Assembly (NCBI RefSeq): GCF_030463535.1
Contig: NC_132888.1
Location: forward strand, 3,107,980-3,171,979
DNA length: 64,000 nt
Direction: 5' to 3'
DNA from: Salminus brasiliensis
Lineage: Eukaryota > Chordata > Actinopteri > Characiformes > Bryconidae
The notes under the pieces were generated by a model that saw only the letters and a list, made by a program, of their open reading frames with translations, was not told the DNA's origin and made no database searches. Position 1 is the first letter of the stretch; the number at the start of each line of letters is the position of its first letter. Both the position numbers and the translations under genes were made by a program. Shown here piece after piece: positions 13,542 to 27,100 of this stretch.

Positions 13542-16500
13542 CCCATTTGTCTCTCATTCCTCATTCTTCTCTCTCTCTCAACTTTCCCAAAGCTCTTAAA
13601 GGGTTGCTCTCTTTACCTGAGGCAAACCCATCAAAACCCGCTTCCTCCAGCACAGCTGTTTGGTGTTGAGGTCTCCTCGGTGCTGTGCCTCTATATGGCT
13701 CCAGCGAGCGCTGGGAGGGAGGTGTTGTTTTGAAACCCACTGATTGAGTTTACATTTCTGCTGCCCTGCGACAGGTTAGCCGCACCGGTAGCATTCATCA
13801 CCGCAGGCTGCAGCACAGCCGAGTACGGTACTCGCACGCCCGTCTTTCCTTCTGTGTCTGGGTTGTGTGCCCTGATCTGCACTTGTATTACTTGTAGTCC
13901 TTCGGGAAGTATCCAAGGGGCCCTCTGATGCACTCTGGTCCTGAAATCTCGAACCTGTTGTAAAATACACAATATGCACACTGCCTTACAGCTAGGCTTG
14001 GGCGGTATCCACTTTCATAGCCTTATACCATCTAAAACAATACCCTGGTAGACGGTACTACAGGTACTAGTTAGCAGGATAACAGTCTGTTCACCACCTT
14101 TAGCCCACTCGCCAAGCCAGTCTTTGCTTAGCTAGCTCGGCTACAGCTTCACAGAGTATCCGACGGCCCAGTGCAGCTGCTGTTGGCTAACTGCTGAGCA
14201 CTGATAAAGTGCTGACCATAAAAACTGATGTCCGAGAGCAAAGTTGGGCGACTGATTCTGCTGTTTGGACTTTGAGAAGTTAGCTAGCAGGCCTAAACGT
14301 CTTGACATGCATTCCTCAGGTAGAAGTGAGTGGAGATACGAGGGTTTAAAAGACTTCTCTAGAAGCTGAAGTATCAACTGAAGCTTTTTACTCCAGTAAA
14401 AGTGTAAAAGTACTGGTTTCAGAACCACTTCAAGTAGAAAAGTAAAAGTAATGGAAGGAAAACAAAGGCTGAAAGCTTAGGCCGCGCCACAGGGGTCTAT
14501 AGTGCACCACCCCCCCCTCCCCAAAAACCCATTTCTCTAAAAGTCATAATGAGGAGAATGATCTATTAAAATGTTGATGTTAAAAATGTTGGGCTGCACT
14601 AGGCTCCTGTTTCAGCTGCAGATCTGCCCATTGAAAATGAAGCATTTCAGTAATATCAGCTCTATTAAAGGAGCGTCTCTGTGCTCTACTGAGCATCAAC
14701 ATGAGCTTCATGGAGGAAAATATGAGGAGTCGTTGTCTAGAAGTTCTGTAAAGCTGCAGAAAGTCAGACTTCAGAGGCGTGTGATCAATAAGCTTTATTG
14801 GAATGTAAATGTGGGGCTCAGTCGGGACGTTTCACTGCAGCTCTCTTGAGTCTCTGCCACGGACACAGTCTTCATACTAGACCACAGACGTCTGCTGTGA
14901 GCTCGCTGGAGAGTGACGGGACATGTGCAGGTGTGATGGATCGCTTATAAACCAATAGGGAGTCAGAATGGTGTCTGTTTATACTTCTCATCCAATCAGG
15001 ATCAGACTCACACGATTTATCTGGAGAGGGTTTTTATTGATGACGAGCTGGAATGAAAACTAAGGGAAATGAAATAGGAGAACGAGGCTGTTTTTAAAAT
15101 GTAAGGAGGAGAAAGTTCAGATAATTGGGGGAAAATGTAAGAAGTAGAAGTAAATAATTTCTCCAGTAAAGTTTAGAGAACCAACATTATAACTTCAGTA
15201 GGATACAGAAGTGTTTGTACTTCATTACTTAACCCCTCTGAACAGCACAGGCCGTGTTCCAGCTAACTGAGGCTCAAATCTCACCTGTTTAGAGGATAAA
15301 GCCTCATATCTGAGAGCACAGATTTGAGTGAGTGGATCTTAGATCTTGTCTTGAGTGTTTTTTAAGGAGCTTGACCTCACTAATCAGTGGCTACACACAG
15401 CGCCCCCACCCTGTGGCTCTCTTAAATGCACATTGAGGGTGGATGAGCTTTTTTGGCTACATCAGACACGTCATAATTTTTAAATACTGTGGTATTTACG
15501 GCATTACCGTTATACCGCCCAAGCCTATACCACATAGATATACCTATAAGCGAGGAAATATTGCAAAAATCATGCAGCCACGTATCCAAGACTGGAGTAA
15601 ACTAAACAATATTTAGCAGATATTACTGACCTGGTGTCTAAATGAGGAAATTCGTCCGAGGTCATTGCGATGGCGATGCTGAAACGCTATATCGAGCAGC
15701 ACTGTAGAAATACAGTGGGAGAATGGCTGATCCTTTAGTGTGGGTCAACAGCAAATGTGTGCAAATGGAAACCCAGATCATGTTCTCATAATGAATACAG
15801 TATCCGCTTTGACCCTGACTGGAAACAAATAGCTGGACAGTCTAATACAGGCCTTGCATGTATTAAAGCTCGAGTCTGATCAGTCTTTCCTTTAAGGCTC
15901 TAATGAATAGAGCTATATGGGCAAAGGATCAGCGCTTTTCTGAGATGCCTCACACATATGGGCTTTGACTGTTGTTTGTGGATGCCCTTCAGAGGCACGA
16001 TCCGAGTTCCTTTCTGTCTGAAGATCCTCCAGCGTCGTAAACCCTCTCGTTAGCGGAGCGGCCTGGAGCCAAAGGCCTCTGCCAGCTGCTGCTGCATCTT
16101 ACAATAAGGGCCACTGTGGTGGGTTTATTATACAGTAAACATGCAGTTTCTTTAACTTTCCTCTCGCAAGCCCAGCTGAAAGGGGGGGACGAGAACAATG
16201 TCGGAATTTTAATCATCTTTTTCACAGGCTTTTCAGTTGAACCTCAAATAAACAAATTAGGAGGGACTCACAAATGGCACGTAGCCTCCAAAAGCCGACC
16301 TTTTATGAACATCTGCACATCTGCACATTGGAGTAAACACTAACTTCGCTAAATATGCTTTTTGGTCCCTCTGCAGCGTCTTCTCCTGATTTTTGGCCTA
16401 ATAGCCATCCATGCTGTTCGATGCGGTCACTTGCTTCTAGCTTGTACCCCCCCAGAATTACTCCACTATTGCCCTTCAAAGACGAAATGCCATATGTCCA

Positions 16501-19500
16501 AATATTTGTGGACACGCCTTCTAATGAATGCATATTTTAAGTTGCAGCTTTTGCTGATACAGATGTGCAAATGCACACACATACCCTGCGGGTCTAGTCC
16601 CTAATGCCAGGCGTGGGCTAGTTGAGGGGGTATAAAGCCCCCCAGCATTATTGAGCTGTGGGGCAGTGGAAGAACTGTGAACATTCCATATTCTCTGGAA
16701 TGATGGATGGTGAAGCTCCCTTATCCAATACTTTTAAGATGAGCTGGGAAGTTGGAAATGAGGTGGGATGGTGATCATCTAGTCTGGCTGCTGAATGCAA
16801 TCAAATCCTCACAGCAATCCTCCTCCAAATGCTAGTAGAAAGTCTTCTTCCCTGGACAGTAGAGACAGTTACTCCAACAAAAACAGGATAGACTCTTTTT
16901 AAGACCCTTGATTTCAGAAGAAGCAGTGAATGAGCAGATGTCCCAATACTTTTGTCCCAATAGTGTACTGTCAATGTGTTGTGCTTTGTGCAGCAGTGAA
17001 GCAATGTGTCTCTGCCTCCGTCAGGACAGCAGTGAGGGGAGGTCGGAGCTCCAGCCGGATGAAGTAGCTCAGTGGTGGGGCGAATGGAGCAGCTGGAGCA
17101 CCTGCAGCTGGACCTGCGGAGGAGGAGTCCGCTCCCAGGAGCGTCACTGTCTGCAGCAGAGGTAGACCACCAGCAGCCTCACTAACACTGAGAAACCCCT
17201 CGCAGTGGTGGACTGTACACTGAGCAACACTCGACACAGGCCCAGTCTGTCTGAACCCGACTAGAGCCCGACTAAATTCTGTCTGAACCCGAATAGAGCC
17301 TGACTAAATTCTGTCTGAACCCGAATAGAGCCTGACTAAATTCTGTCTGAACCCGAATAGAGCCTGACTAAATTCTGTCTGAACCCGAATAGAGCCTGAC
17401 TAAATTCTGTCTGAACCCGACTAGAGCCCGACTAAATTCTGTCTGAACCCGACTAGAGCCCGACTAAATTCTGTCTGAACCCGAATAGAGCCTGACTAAA
17501 TTCTGTCTGAACCCGAATAGAGCCTGACTAAATTCTGTCTGAACCCGACTAGAGCCCGACTAAATTCTGTCTGAACCCGAATAGAGCCTGACTAAATTCT
17601 GTCTGAACCCGACTAGAGCCCGACTAAATTCTGTCTGAACCCGACTAGAGCCCGACTAAATTCTGTCTGAACCCGACTAGAGCCTGACTAAATTCTGTCT
17701 GAACCCGACTAGAGCCCGACTAAATTCTGTCTGAACCCGACTAGAGCCTGACTAAACTCTGTCTGAACCCGACTAGAGCCCGACTAAATTCTGTCTGAAC
17801 CCGAATAGAGCCCGACTAAACTCTGTCTGAACCCGACTAGAGCCCGACTAAATTCTGTCTGAACCCGACTAGAGCCCGACTAAATTCTCTCTGAACCCCG
17901 ACTAGAGCCCGACTAAACTCTGTCTGAACCCGACTAGAGCCCGACTAAACTCTGTCTGAACCCCCCCCGACTAGAGCCTGACTAAATTCTGTCTGAACCC
18001 GACTAGAGCCCGACTAAATTCTGTCTGACCCCCCCCCCCGACTAGAGCCCGACTAAATTCTGTCTGACCCCCCCCCCCGACTAGAGCCCGACTAAATTCT
18101 GTCTGATCCCCCCCCCCGACTAGAGCCCGACTAAATTCTGTCTGAACCCGACTAGAGCCCGACTAAATTCTGTCTGAACCCGACTAGAGCCCGACTAAAT
18201 TCTGTCTGAACCCGAATAGAGCCCGACTAAATTCTGTCTGAACCCGACTAGAGCCCGACTAAATTCTGTCTGAACCCGAATAGAGCCCGACTAAATTCTG
18301 TCTGAACCCCCCGACTAGAGCTGGACTAAATTCTGTCTGAACCCCCCCGACTAGAGCCCGACTAAATTCTGTCTGAACCCCCCCGACTAGAGCCCGACTA
18401 AACTCTGTCTGAACCCAGACTAGAGCCCGACTAAACTCTGTCTGAACCCGACTAGAGCCCGACGAAATTCTGTCTGAACCCGACTAGAGCCCGACGAAAT
18501 TCTGTCTGAACCCGACTAGAGCCCGACTAAATTCTGTCTGAACCCAGACTAGAGCCCGACTAAATTCTGTCTGAACCCAGACTAGAGCCCGACTAAACTC
18601 TGTCTGAACCCGACTAGAGCCCGACTAAACTCTGTCTGAACCCGACTAGAGCCCGACTAAATTCTGTCTGAACCCGACTAGAGCCCGACTAAATTCTGTC
18701 TGAACCCGACTAGAGCCCGACTAAATTCTGTCTGAACCCGACTAGAGCCCGACTAAATTCTGTCGGAACCCGACCAAAAAATACCTGTGGGATTGTTTGA
18801 GGTCTGTATGAATACCTGGCTGCTATTGGGTTTGGAGAGACACTTTAATCCACCCTCAACCCCCCAGTCCAACCCGTTTGGACTCTGCTCGCTAATTAGT
18901 GGAGAAAGGTCTGATGGGCTGCTCTCCGGTGTCTGAGTGCCGTCAGCCTGACCCTGCTCTGAACCCTCCTCACCCTGGGTAGCGTCACTCACCATCAACT
19001 TGTAGGTTTAAAATGCATTTCATGTGGGATTATATGGCCCTAAATGCTCAGTGCCTCTACAGTAACCCCCCCCCCCCCTCCTCCGAGCACTTCACCAACT
19101 CCATTAACAGCCTCCGTTTTCAGAACCGGTTCATTCTGGGTTTCTCTTCCAAAGCTGTGTCCAATTTAAAGCCCCTCGTGCTCATTAAAGTAAGGGAAGG
19201 AGGAAAGTGACAGTTGGGAAAATTACATTAGCTGGATGTTTCCTGATGAAACACAGTGTTGTGTTGTAACCAAACACTCAGCCTAAAGTGGTGAATAATT
19301 ACAGCTAATTAGAGCCTCAGTCTTCCCTTCATTAAAGATAAATACACTATATTGACAAAAGTATTGGGACACTGCCCATTCATTGTTTCTTCTGAAATCA
19401 AGGCCATTAAAAAGAGTTGATCCTGCTTTTGTTGGAGTAACTGCAATCTCTACTGTTCAGTGAAGAAGACTTTCTACTAGGTTCTGACTGACTAGACATT

Positions 19501-19762
19501 GCTGTGAGGATTTGATTGAATTCAGCAAGAAGAGAGTTAGTGAGGTCAGAATGTGGGACGATTATCACCACCCCACCTCATCATCTCCAACTCCACAACT
19601 CATCCCAAACATATTGGATGGAGCACTATTCATTATTCCAGAGAACACGGTTCCACTCAATGCTGGGGGGTTTTACACCCCTCTAGCCCACCCCTCTGGC
19701 ATGGTGCCAATAAGGCTCCATAGAGTCCTATTCTATTGGCATTGCTACAGGGACTAAACAAG

Positions 19763-19828
<66 letters not shown>

Positions 19829-21136
19829 ATGCATTCTTTAGAAGGGGTGTCCACAAACATTTGGACATATAGTGCACTGGGTCTTTGCATGAAAACGATA
19901 TTTATTTATTTATTTATTCATTTATTTGTTTATTTATTACCATTTACTGTAAAATTACTGCAAAATACTGTAAATATTTTAAGACTGCAAAAAAACCTGA
20001 TAGCTTATATAATGAGTACACAAATTATAGTGATTAGCGCAGGGGCGTCATTAGATTATCGGTTAAGAGTCATGGATTGATCTCATGGATTGTTGAGCTG
20101 AGCTACAGAACACACCACTAAAAGTACTACCTTTCCCATAATGCCCTGCCACCGCAAAATAAAGTACAATTTCACATGTAGTTTTTTTGCTGCCAAGGAA
20201 ATACTTCAGGCATGTGTGTGACAGTAAAAATGCTAATATACTACATTTTTTCAAAAGTACTACATTTCCCATAATGCCCCGGCGTCTTTCCAAGAAGTTT
20301 GAGCAGCTAGCTAGCTAACATGAACGGGTGATGCAAGGTCAGGTTTTATTTAGCAAAAAGAAATATTTAATGCATGTGTGTGACTAATGTTGCTAATATG
20401 ATTAATAATAATAATAATCATAATCATAATAATTATTATTAATGAATATTATTACTAGCATTCTTGTTAACAAAATATTTGAATATTATTATTATTATTA
20501 ACTAATAATTTGTTATTATTGCCTAGACATAATATTATTAGGCAAGCCGAGGGGTACAGCTGTGGACTGCGAGTAATCCAGAAACACCCCTAGGGTAGAC
20601 TGGTTTGCAGCACAGTAATTGATTTGTATTGATTTATTAATGATAATAATCATAATAATGATGATATATGACTTTGTGTCCCAAACCACGTCTTCACATG
20701 TCCTTCGTTCTCTAAATCCACCAGTATTTCAGTCCCTGAACAAACCAGGTCTGAGTCGGACCTTCCTCCTCCTACAGCCTGACTAATGGCATGTGGCAGG
20801 ATCATCAATTTACCGGTCACTGGCCCACATGACACCAGCTACTCCGGTCAGAATGACAAACATATTTATAAAATGCCTTTTAGAGCAAATGGCCAGCCAG
20901 TCCGGGAAGATTCCTCTGCAGATAAGGGCTTATGTTGAGCTAGGCCAGCTGGCCCCCATTAGCACTCCCCTGTGTGTGTGTGTGTATTGGGGAGAGGGAG
21001 GGGGTGGGGTGTAGTGAAGCAGAAAGATGAGGAGGACACACATCTGGAGTGGGCTGGAAGGGGTGGTGCAGGATAGCTGTGAAAAAGCCTGGGAAAGTTC
21101 CACATCTGTAGACCAGGTAGGCTTTTCATGAGAGGC

Positions 21137-21174
<38 letters not shown>

Positions 21175-24100
21175 CCAAGGCGAGGAAGGACGGCTTGTGC
21201 TGCCAAACATCAGCGCTTACAAAGAGGTTAAGGATGTCTCAGCTTTGAGTTCATGGACTGATCAATTGCCTATAATGGCAGTCTGCTGATGCTCCGTCAT
21301 TCCTACTCCGGGCCGGAATGCTGCTGCTACTGCACTATGGAGCTGCAGGTGGTGGAGCTGCAGGTGGAGAACCTCTCCAGAACTGTCAGCGTAACACTGC
21401 GTAACCCATAGAGTCATATTAGTGTAAAATCCTGTAGTGTTACTGTACCACCTCTACAGTCCACATGCTTCTCCACCTTCAGATTAAGCTTCTGCAGCTC
21501 TCAGACTGTCCATGAGGGGGCGCTCACAGCATGATTTGTATTTACTGCTGTGGAGTAAAAGTGAATCACACTCCGCAACTGTAGGGGGAGCCCTGGAGCT
21601 AGAAATACAAACTGTCCATGAGGGGGCGCTCACAGCATGATTTGTATTTACTGCAGTGGAGTAAAAGTGAATCACACTCCGCAACTGTAGGGGGAGCCCT
21701 GGAGCTAGAAATTCAAATTAAAACTGCGGATTTTGCTCGTATTTCCATTGGGGGGCAGTGGTGACCTATGAAGCAGAGAAGTCTCTGATTGGCTCTGTTC
21801 TACCCTGGCCACTCCTACCTACCCAAGCCCCGCCCCTGCACATGCTTGTCATCAACCCCCTGAGAGTTTCTAGTCTAGGTTGTCGGTCCCAGTGCATATG
21901 GTCAGACAGTAGTCGCGTTTGCTGACTCATCCACACTGGATGCCATTGTAACTCTATTTGTCCAAATGTTTGTGGACACCCCTCTTTAAGTTGCACCCAA
22001 TGCTGACACGGATGTGCAAGTGCAGACACACACACACACACACACAGCCAGCTTGTCTAGTCCCTGTAGAGAAGTACTGCCAATAGAATAGGACTCTCTG
22101 GAGCATAGGATAAATATCATGAACCTATCGGCACCATGTTGCCTAATATTGCCAGGCGTGGGCTAGTAGAGGGGTATAAAGCCCCCCAGCATTGAGGAGC
22201 TGTGGAGCAGTGGAAGAACTGTGTTCTCTGGAATGATGGTGGTGGAGCTCCATCCAGTACTTTTGCGATGAGTTGGTTAGGGAGTTGGGGATGAGGTGGT
22301 CTCACTGACACACTTGTCGCTTAATTCAATCAATCAAATCCTCACAGCAATGCTCCTCCAAAATCTAGCTGAAAGCCTTCTTGCGTGGACAGTAGAGACA
22401 GTGGAACCAACAAAAGCCGGAGAAACTCTTTTAATGCCTTTGATTTCGGAAGAAACAATGAAACAATGGGCAGGTGTCCCAATACTTTTGTCAAAACAGT
22501 GCATGACTAACGTAACTGTAAATGTCTCTTTCTAGGCTCACCACCACGCAGAACATCAATAGCTCCTTCTGCATTGGGTCCCCCAAGCAATACCAGTTGT
22601 GCACGAACCAGGTAGGGCACAGGTTTCACCTCGCCTTTACGTGATGTTCCAGATCTCCCAAGTCGGAGGTTTCTGGGTATAATTAAGCGATAAGCAGAAA
22701 TGAGGGGAATCGTGTAAGCATCGCCCGGGTTGGAATATTCCGCCCGAGCCAGCTGGCATGCCCCGGCATTCTCACACGTGTTAGTTAAAGGCTGTAATAT
22801 CTGCAAACTGTTTGACATGCTGCCTGCTCTCTGAGCTGCGTCTTTATTGATCTGTGGATCCGTGCCTAGCCGTGCCCCAACAGCCGAATCGGCTTCAAAC
22901 AGCACCAGTGTTCCCAGTTCAACGCCAAAGCCTTCAGCAGGAAGCATTACGAGTGGGTTCCCCTTTACCCAGGTAATAAATCTCAGCTCTGTTCACTCCT
23001 CTACCCTCTGCTTCTCTCCATCTCTCTCTCCTTTCTCAACCTAGATGCTCTCCTCTTTCTTTCTTTGCCCCTCCAACCCCCCCTCCTCCTCTGACCCTCT
23101 CCCTGTTTCGCTCTGTTGCTAAACACAGAACTTCCACTGATCTTTCATGGCTTCAGGCCAGCCGGTCCAGTCTTATATCTGGCAGATGCGCGTTTGAGGT
23201 TATTTCCGAAAGCCGTGGCCTCTAAGGAACAAAAAGGGCCTTTCTGTAACACAATGAGGAACTTCTATCTCCACTGGAGCTCTCCAAAGCCTGGAGTTTA
23301 GCAGCACTAATGATGTCATGTCCTGTCCAGATGATTACATCAGCATTTCCAACAAGCCGTGCGACCTCCAGTGCACGACCACCACCGGAGAGAGGCAGCT
23401 TTTGGTTCCAGCTCGCGACGGGACCTTCTGCAGGGACGGCGTCTATAAGGGGGTCTGCATCGAGGGCCGTTGCCAGGTACGGCATGTCGCACTGACCCCT
23501 GAGGTGGAAACCTCTGACCCCATAACAGTTGAAGTCCAGGTTTCCAGCCTCTCTTTGTCCCTCAGACTCTCAGGGCTGTTTTTTGTTACTGTGCCTTTAA
23601 GATTGAACTATATGTAAATGAACTCTGCTCTGATTGGCTCTAGCCTACAGCAGTTAAGCCCCGCCTCTTCATGGTGATGTGATGTATCGCAAAAACAGTG
23701 AATTCAGGATGAACTGTATGGCCTTTTATTTGGTGGGGTGGGGGGTGGCATGTATTATACACTATATGGACAAAAGTATTGGGACGCTTGCTCATTCATT
23801 CTTTCTTCTGTAATCAAGGGTATTAAATGAGTTCATATTGCTCCAAAACTCAATTTATTAGAAGAGGCTATGTCCAAATGTTTGTGGACACCCATTCTAT
23901 TGAATGCATTTAGGCACTGTTTAGGTTGCAACCATTGCTCTCACAAATGTGCACACACACACACAGCTTGTCTAGTCCCTGTAGAAAAGTACTGCCAGTA
24001 GAATAGGAATAGGATTAGAGCATGAACGTATTGGCACCATGCTGCCTAATGCCTGGCGTGGGCTAGAGGGGTACAAAGCCCCCTAGCATTGAGGAGCTGT

Positions 24101-27100
24101 GGAGCAGTGGAAGAACTGTGTTCTCTGGAATGATGAAAATACTTTTGGGAGGAGTTCACTGCAATGCAAAAATCTAGTAGAGAGCCGTCCCTGGGTAGTA
24201 CAAACAATTACTCCAATGAATGAGCAGGTGTCCCAAAACTTTTGTCCATATTGTTTAGGTATTTTTTTCAATAAAAAATTAGCAAATACTATATACTGGC
24301 TGCACAGTGGTTTACCTCTTCATTTAGCATCCTGGTGAAGCAGATTCCTACTGCTCTTGCTTATAAAGCGCTAATATGGTGATAACTAGCTGGCCGCTGT
24401 AAAGTTTAAGGGGATAATTGTGGCCCTAAGGGGTTCAGGCAGGTAGGTCTCAGTAGTTGTTACCTCTCAGACTCTTGTCATTAAAGTAAACCCGGCTATT
24501 TTCACTGTGTTTATTTGAGAAACTATAGCTTGACTTTGCACATCTGTCTGCGCTAATGTCCCGTGTCTGGCTCCATGTAGGTGGTGGGATGTGATGGGAA
24601 ATTGTACTCCAGTAAAACCGTAGACAAATGTGGCGTCTGCGGGGGAAACGGAGACTCTTGTTACCGCGTCTCAGGATCTTACCGGAAAGGGATCACACAG
24701 TTAGGTATATCTTATACTGGCATTAAGAGGTCACAAAAGAGACTCTGTTTTCCAGCCAGTTCCACAGTTCCCATGCTGCTAGATCACACTGCACAATTCA
24801 CGTGTATCCTCTGAAGCCACTCTGCAATCTGCTAAAATGGGATCATTGTATTTACACACAAAACAACTCAAGAAAAAAATGTTTATTTGATAATTACATT
24901 TTGTTACACTATTTGTATATATTTAATGATGACTTACTAATTACTTACTAATTTGCAGAGATATACAGTAAGGAAGTAGAACTACTTCACTACTGTACTT
25001 AAGTACTAAAGTACTGTATCTGTATCTACTGGAGGATTATTATTTCTCCTACTTTTACTGGATGAGTTTAATACTTTTACTCTGTTACATTGTTTGTTTA
25101 TGTGCTGCATCGTCACTCGCTACAATTATAAAAACAGTACGAATCATTTCAAACCCACATTATCACCTCCAGAGCGCTAGATGGCGCTGTCACCGGGTTT
25201 GATTAAGCCGCCTTTCCAGAAGAAACACCTCCATCTTCACCTCCTGCAAATACTCGTATGTGTTGGAATGGGCTGAGATCTTTCAGCTGTAGTTGAGTTT
25301 ACAGAGAGTGAAGCTCAGGGGTTTGAGCTGCTCTCCTCACTGGTTCTACAGATGAAACTCTTGTATGTGGCGGGTCGAGTCAGGTCTGCTCAGCTCTCTC
25401 TCTCTCTCTCTTTTGGGCGAGAGAGTTTGTTTAGAGAGTGAACTGAAGACTCGTGTTCATGAGCTCTGTCTTCTACAGTCCTGTCCTTCTCCTACAGCCA
25501 GAGGAACTGAGTCAGTGCTCAAGTCTGAGCATCTGAACTAATATAAACACTGATACCCAAACTTTTGACTGCTGTCTGTAAGAACTACAGAACACAGTAC
25601 TGTACTTTTACTGTCAGTACTTAAGCAGTACTTTTTAGAATACTAAACTACTTGCAGTACTTAAGTACAGAAAATCTTGAACACTTTAGTACTTCTACTT
25701 AAGTCTGGAGTTTAAAGAACTTCTACTTCTACTCAAGTCACTTTTTTTAGATTGAGAAGTCTGGGTCTAATCTGTAATTGTTAATGTTGTCTGTGATTGA
25801 TCAGGCTATGCCTTTATAACCAATATACCTATTGGAGCCACGGACATCCAGATCATTGAGCGACGGAAGACTGAAAACATATTGGGTAAAATCTCTCGAA
25901 ACCTCTAATCCAACATTAGATAACTGCTAGATTAGACACATCAATAGCATGAGTGTGTAAGACGCTCATGTAGTTCTGTGGTCAGATGCACTAATAATTC
26001 ATCTCCGGTCCCCTCTAGCGCTGTCGGATGAATCTGGTCACTTCTTCTTTAACGGAAACACAGCGATCGACAATCCGCGGAACTTCCACATCGCAGGAAC
26101 AGTGTTTAAGTACAGGAGGCCGGCTAACCTCTTCTCAGATGGCTTCGAGTACATCATGGCCCAGGGCCCCATCCAGCACGGGCTACACGTCATGGTAGGT
26201 ATATAGGTATGTACTTCTGCTGTTAAGTGTTTTCGCTTTGGTCTGTCGTGAAAGATCATTTATCCCGTTATCCAGTTGGTTTATCAGACGTTCTTCTCAG
26301 AGCGACTTACAAAAGAGCTTCACTGTTCACTCAGAAAATACCCTCAGGTAGTTCGTAAAAGCTAGGATCCAAAAGACCTCTCTTAGATATACTTAGACTC
26401 TACTAAATACAGAAGTCAATATGGAGACCATAGTACTCTTCTCTTCGCCTGAGTACTCTCAGAAGAGGAGGAGGGTCTTCAGTCTGGGTTTGAGGACAGT
26501 GAGAGTTGGACTCTGCTGTTCGGACACCCAGGGGAAGTTCGTTCCACCACTTCGGTGCAGGACAGTAAAAAGTCTGGACGCTCGTCTTCCGTGGATCTTA
26601 AAGGATGGCGGGTCGAGCCGAGCCGTACTTGAAGCTGGAAGGGCTCTTGGTGCAGATCAGCTTTTGACCATCGCCATCAAGTACGGAGGGACTGGCTGGT
26701 CCAGTCTTTGTAGGCCAGCGTCAGGGGTCTGCAGCAGAGGAGTTACTTGGCTTAAGACAACTCTACATTTTGATTTATGCCGTGTTGCGTGGAGTGCATT
26801 AGGTACAATGTACTGTATCATGTGACCTCAAGTATTGTAAAATGTCTTCAAAAATAGAGATGTTTTTTTTTTTTTTTTTTTTTTTTATATACTCCCACCC
26901 CTACATACAATCTCAGTCAAATGTTTGGACTCACCTATTCATAATTAATGGCAGTCAAGACCAGAGACCAAGTTTATTTGTTTAGCACCTTAAACCATAA
27001 ACAGTGGCAATTAAAAGAGTATTCACATAGAGAATGCAGCTTATAGTGTCCTGGCACCTCAGAAAGGATTATACAAGACAATTACAATTACCAGAAACTT

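Noticed and set aside
13109-13733. Several long frames on both strands in the CT-rich region
   Set aside because: They translate (CT)n into Leu/Ser or Arg/Glu runs and have no other content.
17240-18772. CRISPR-like regular array of 32-base units
   Set aside because: Units are head-to-tail with no unique spacers between them, in an intron of a vertebrate gene. It is a minisatellite.
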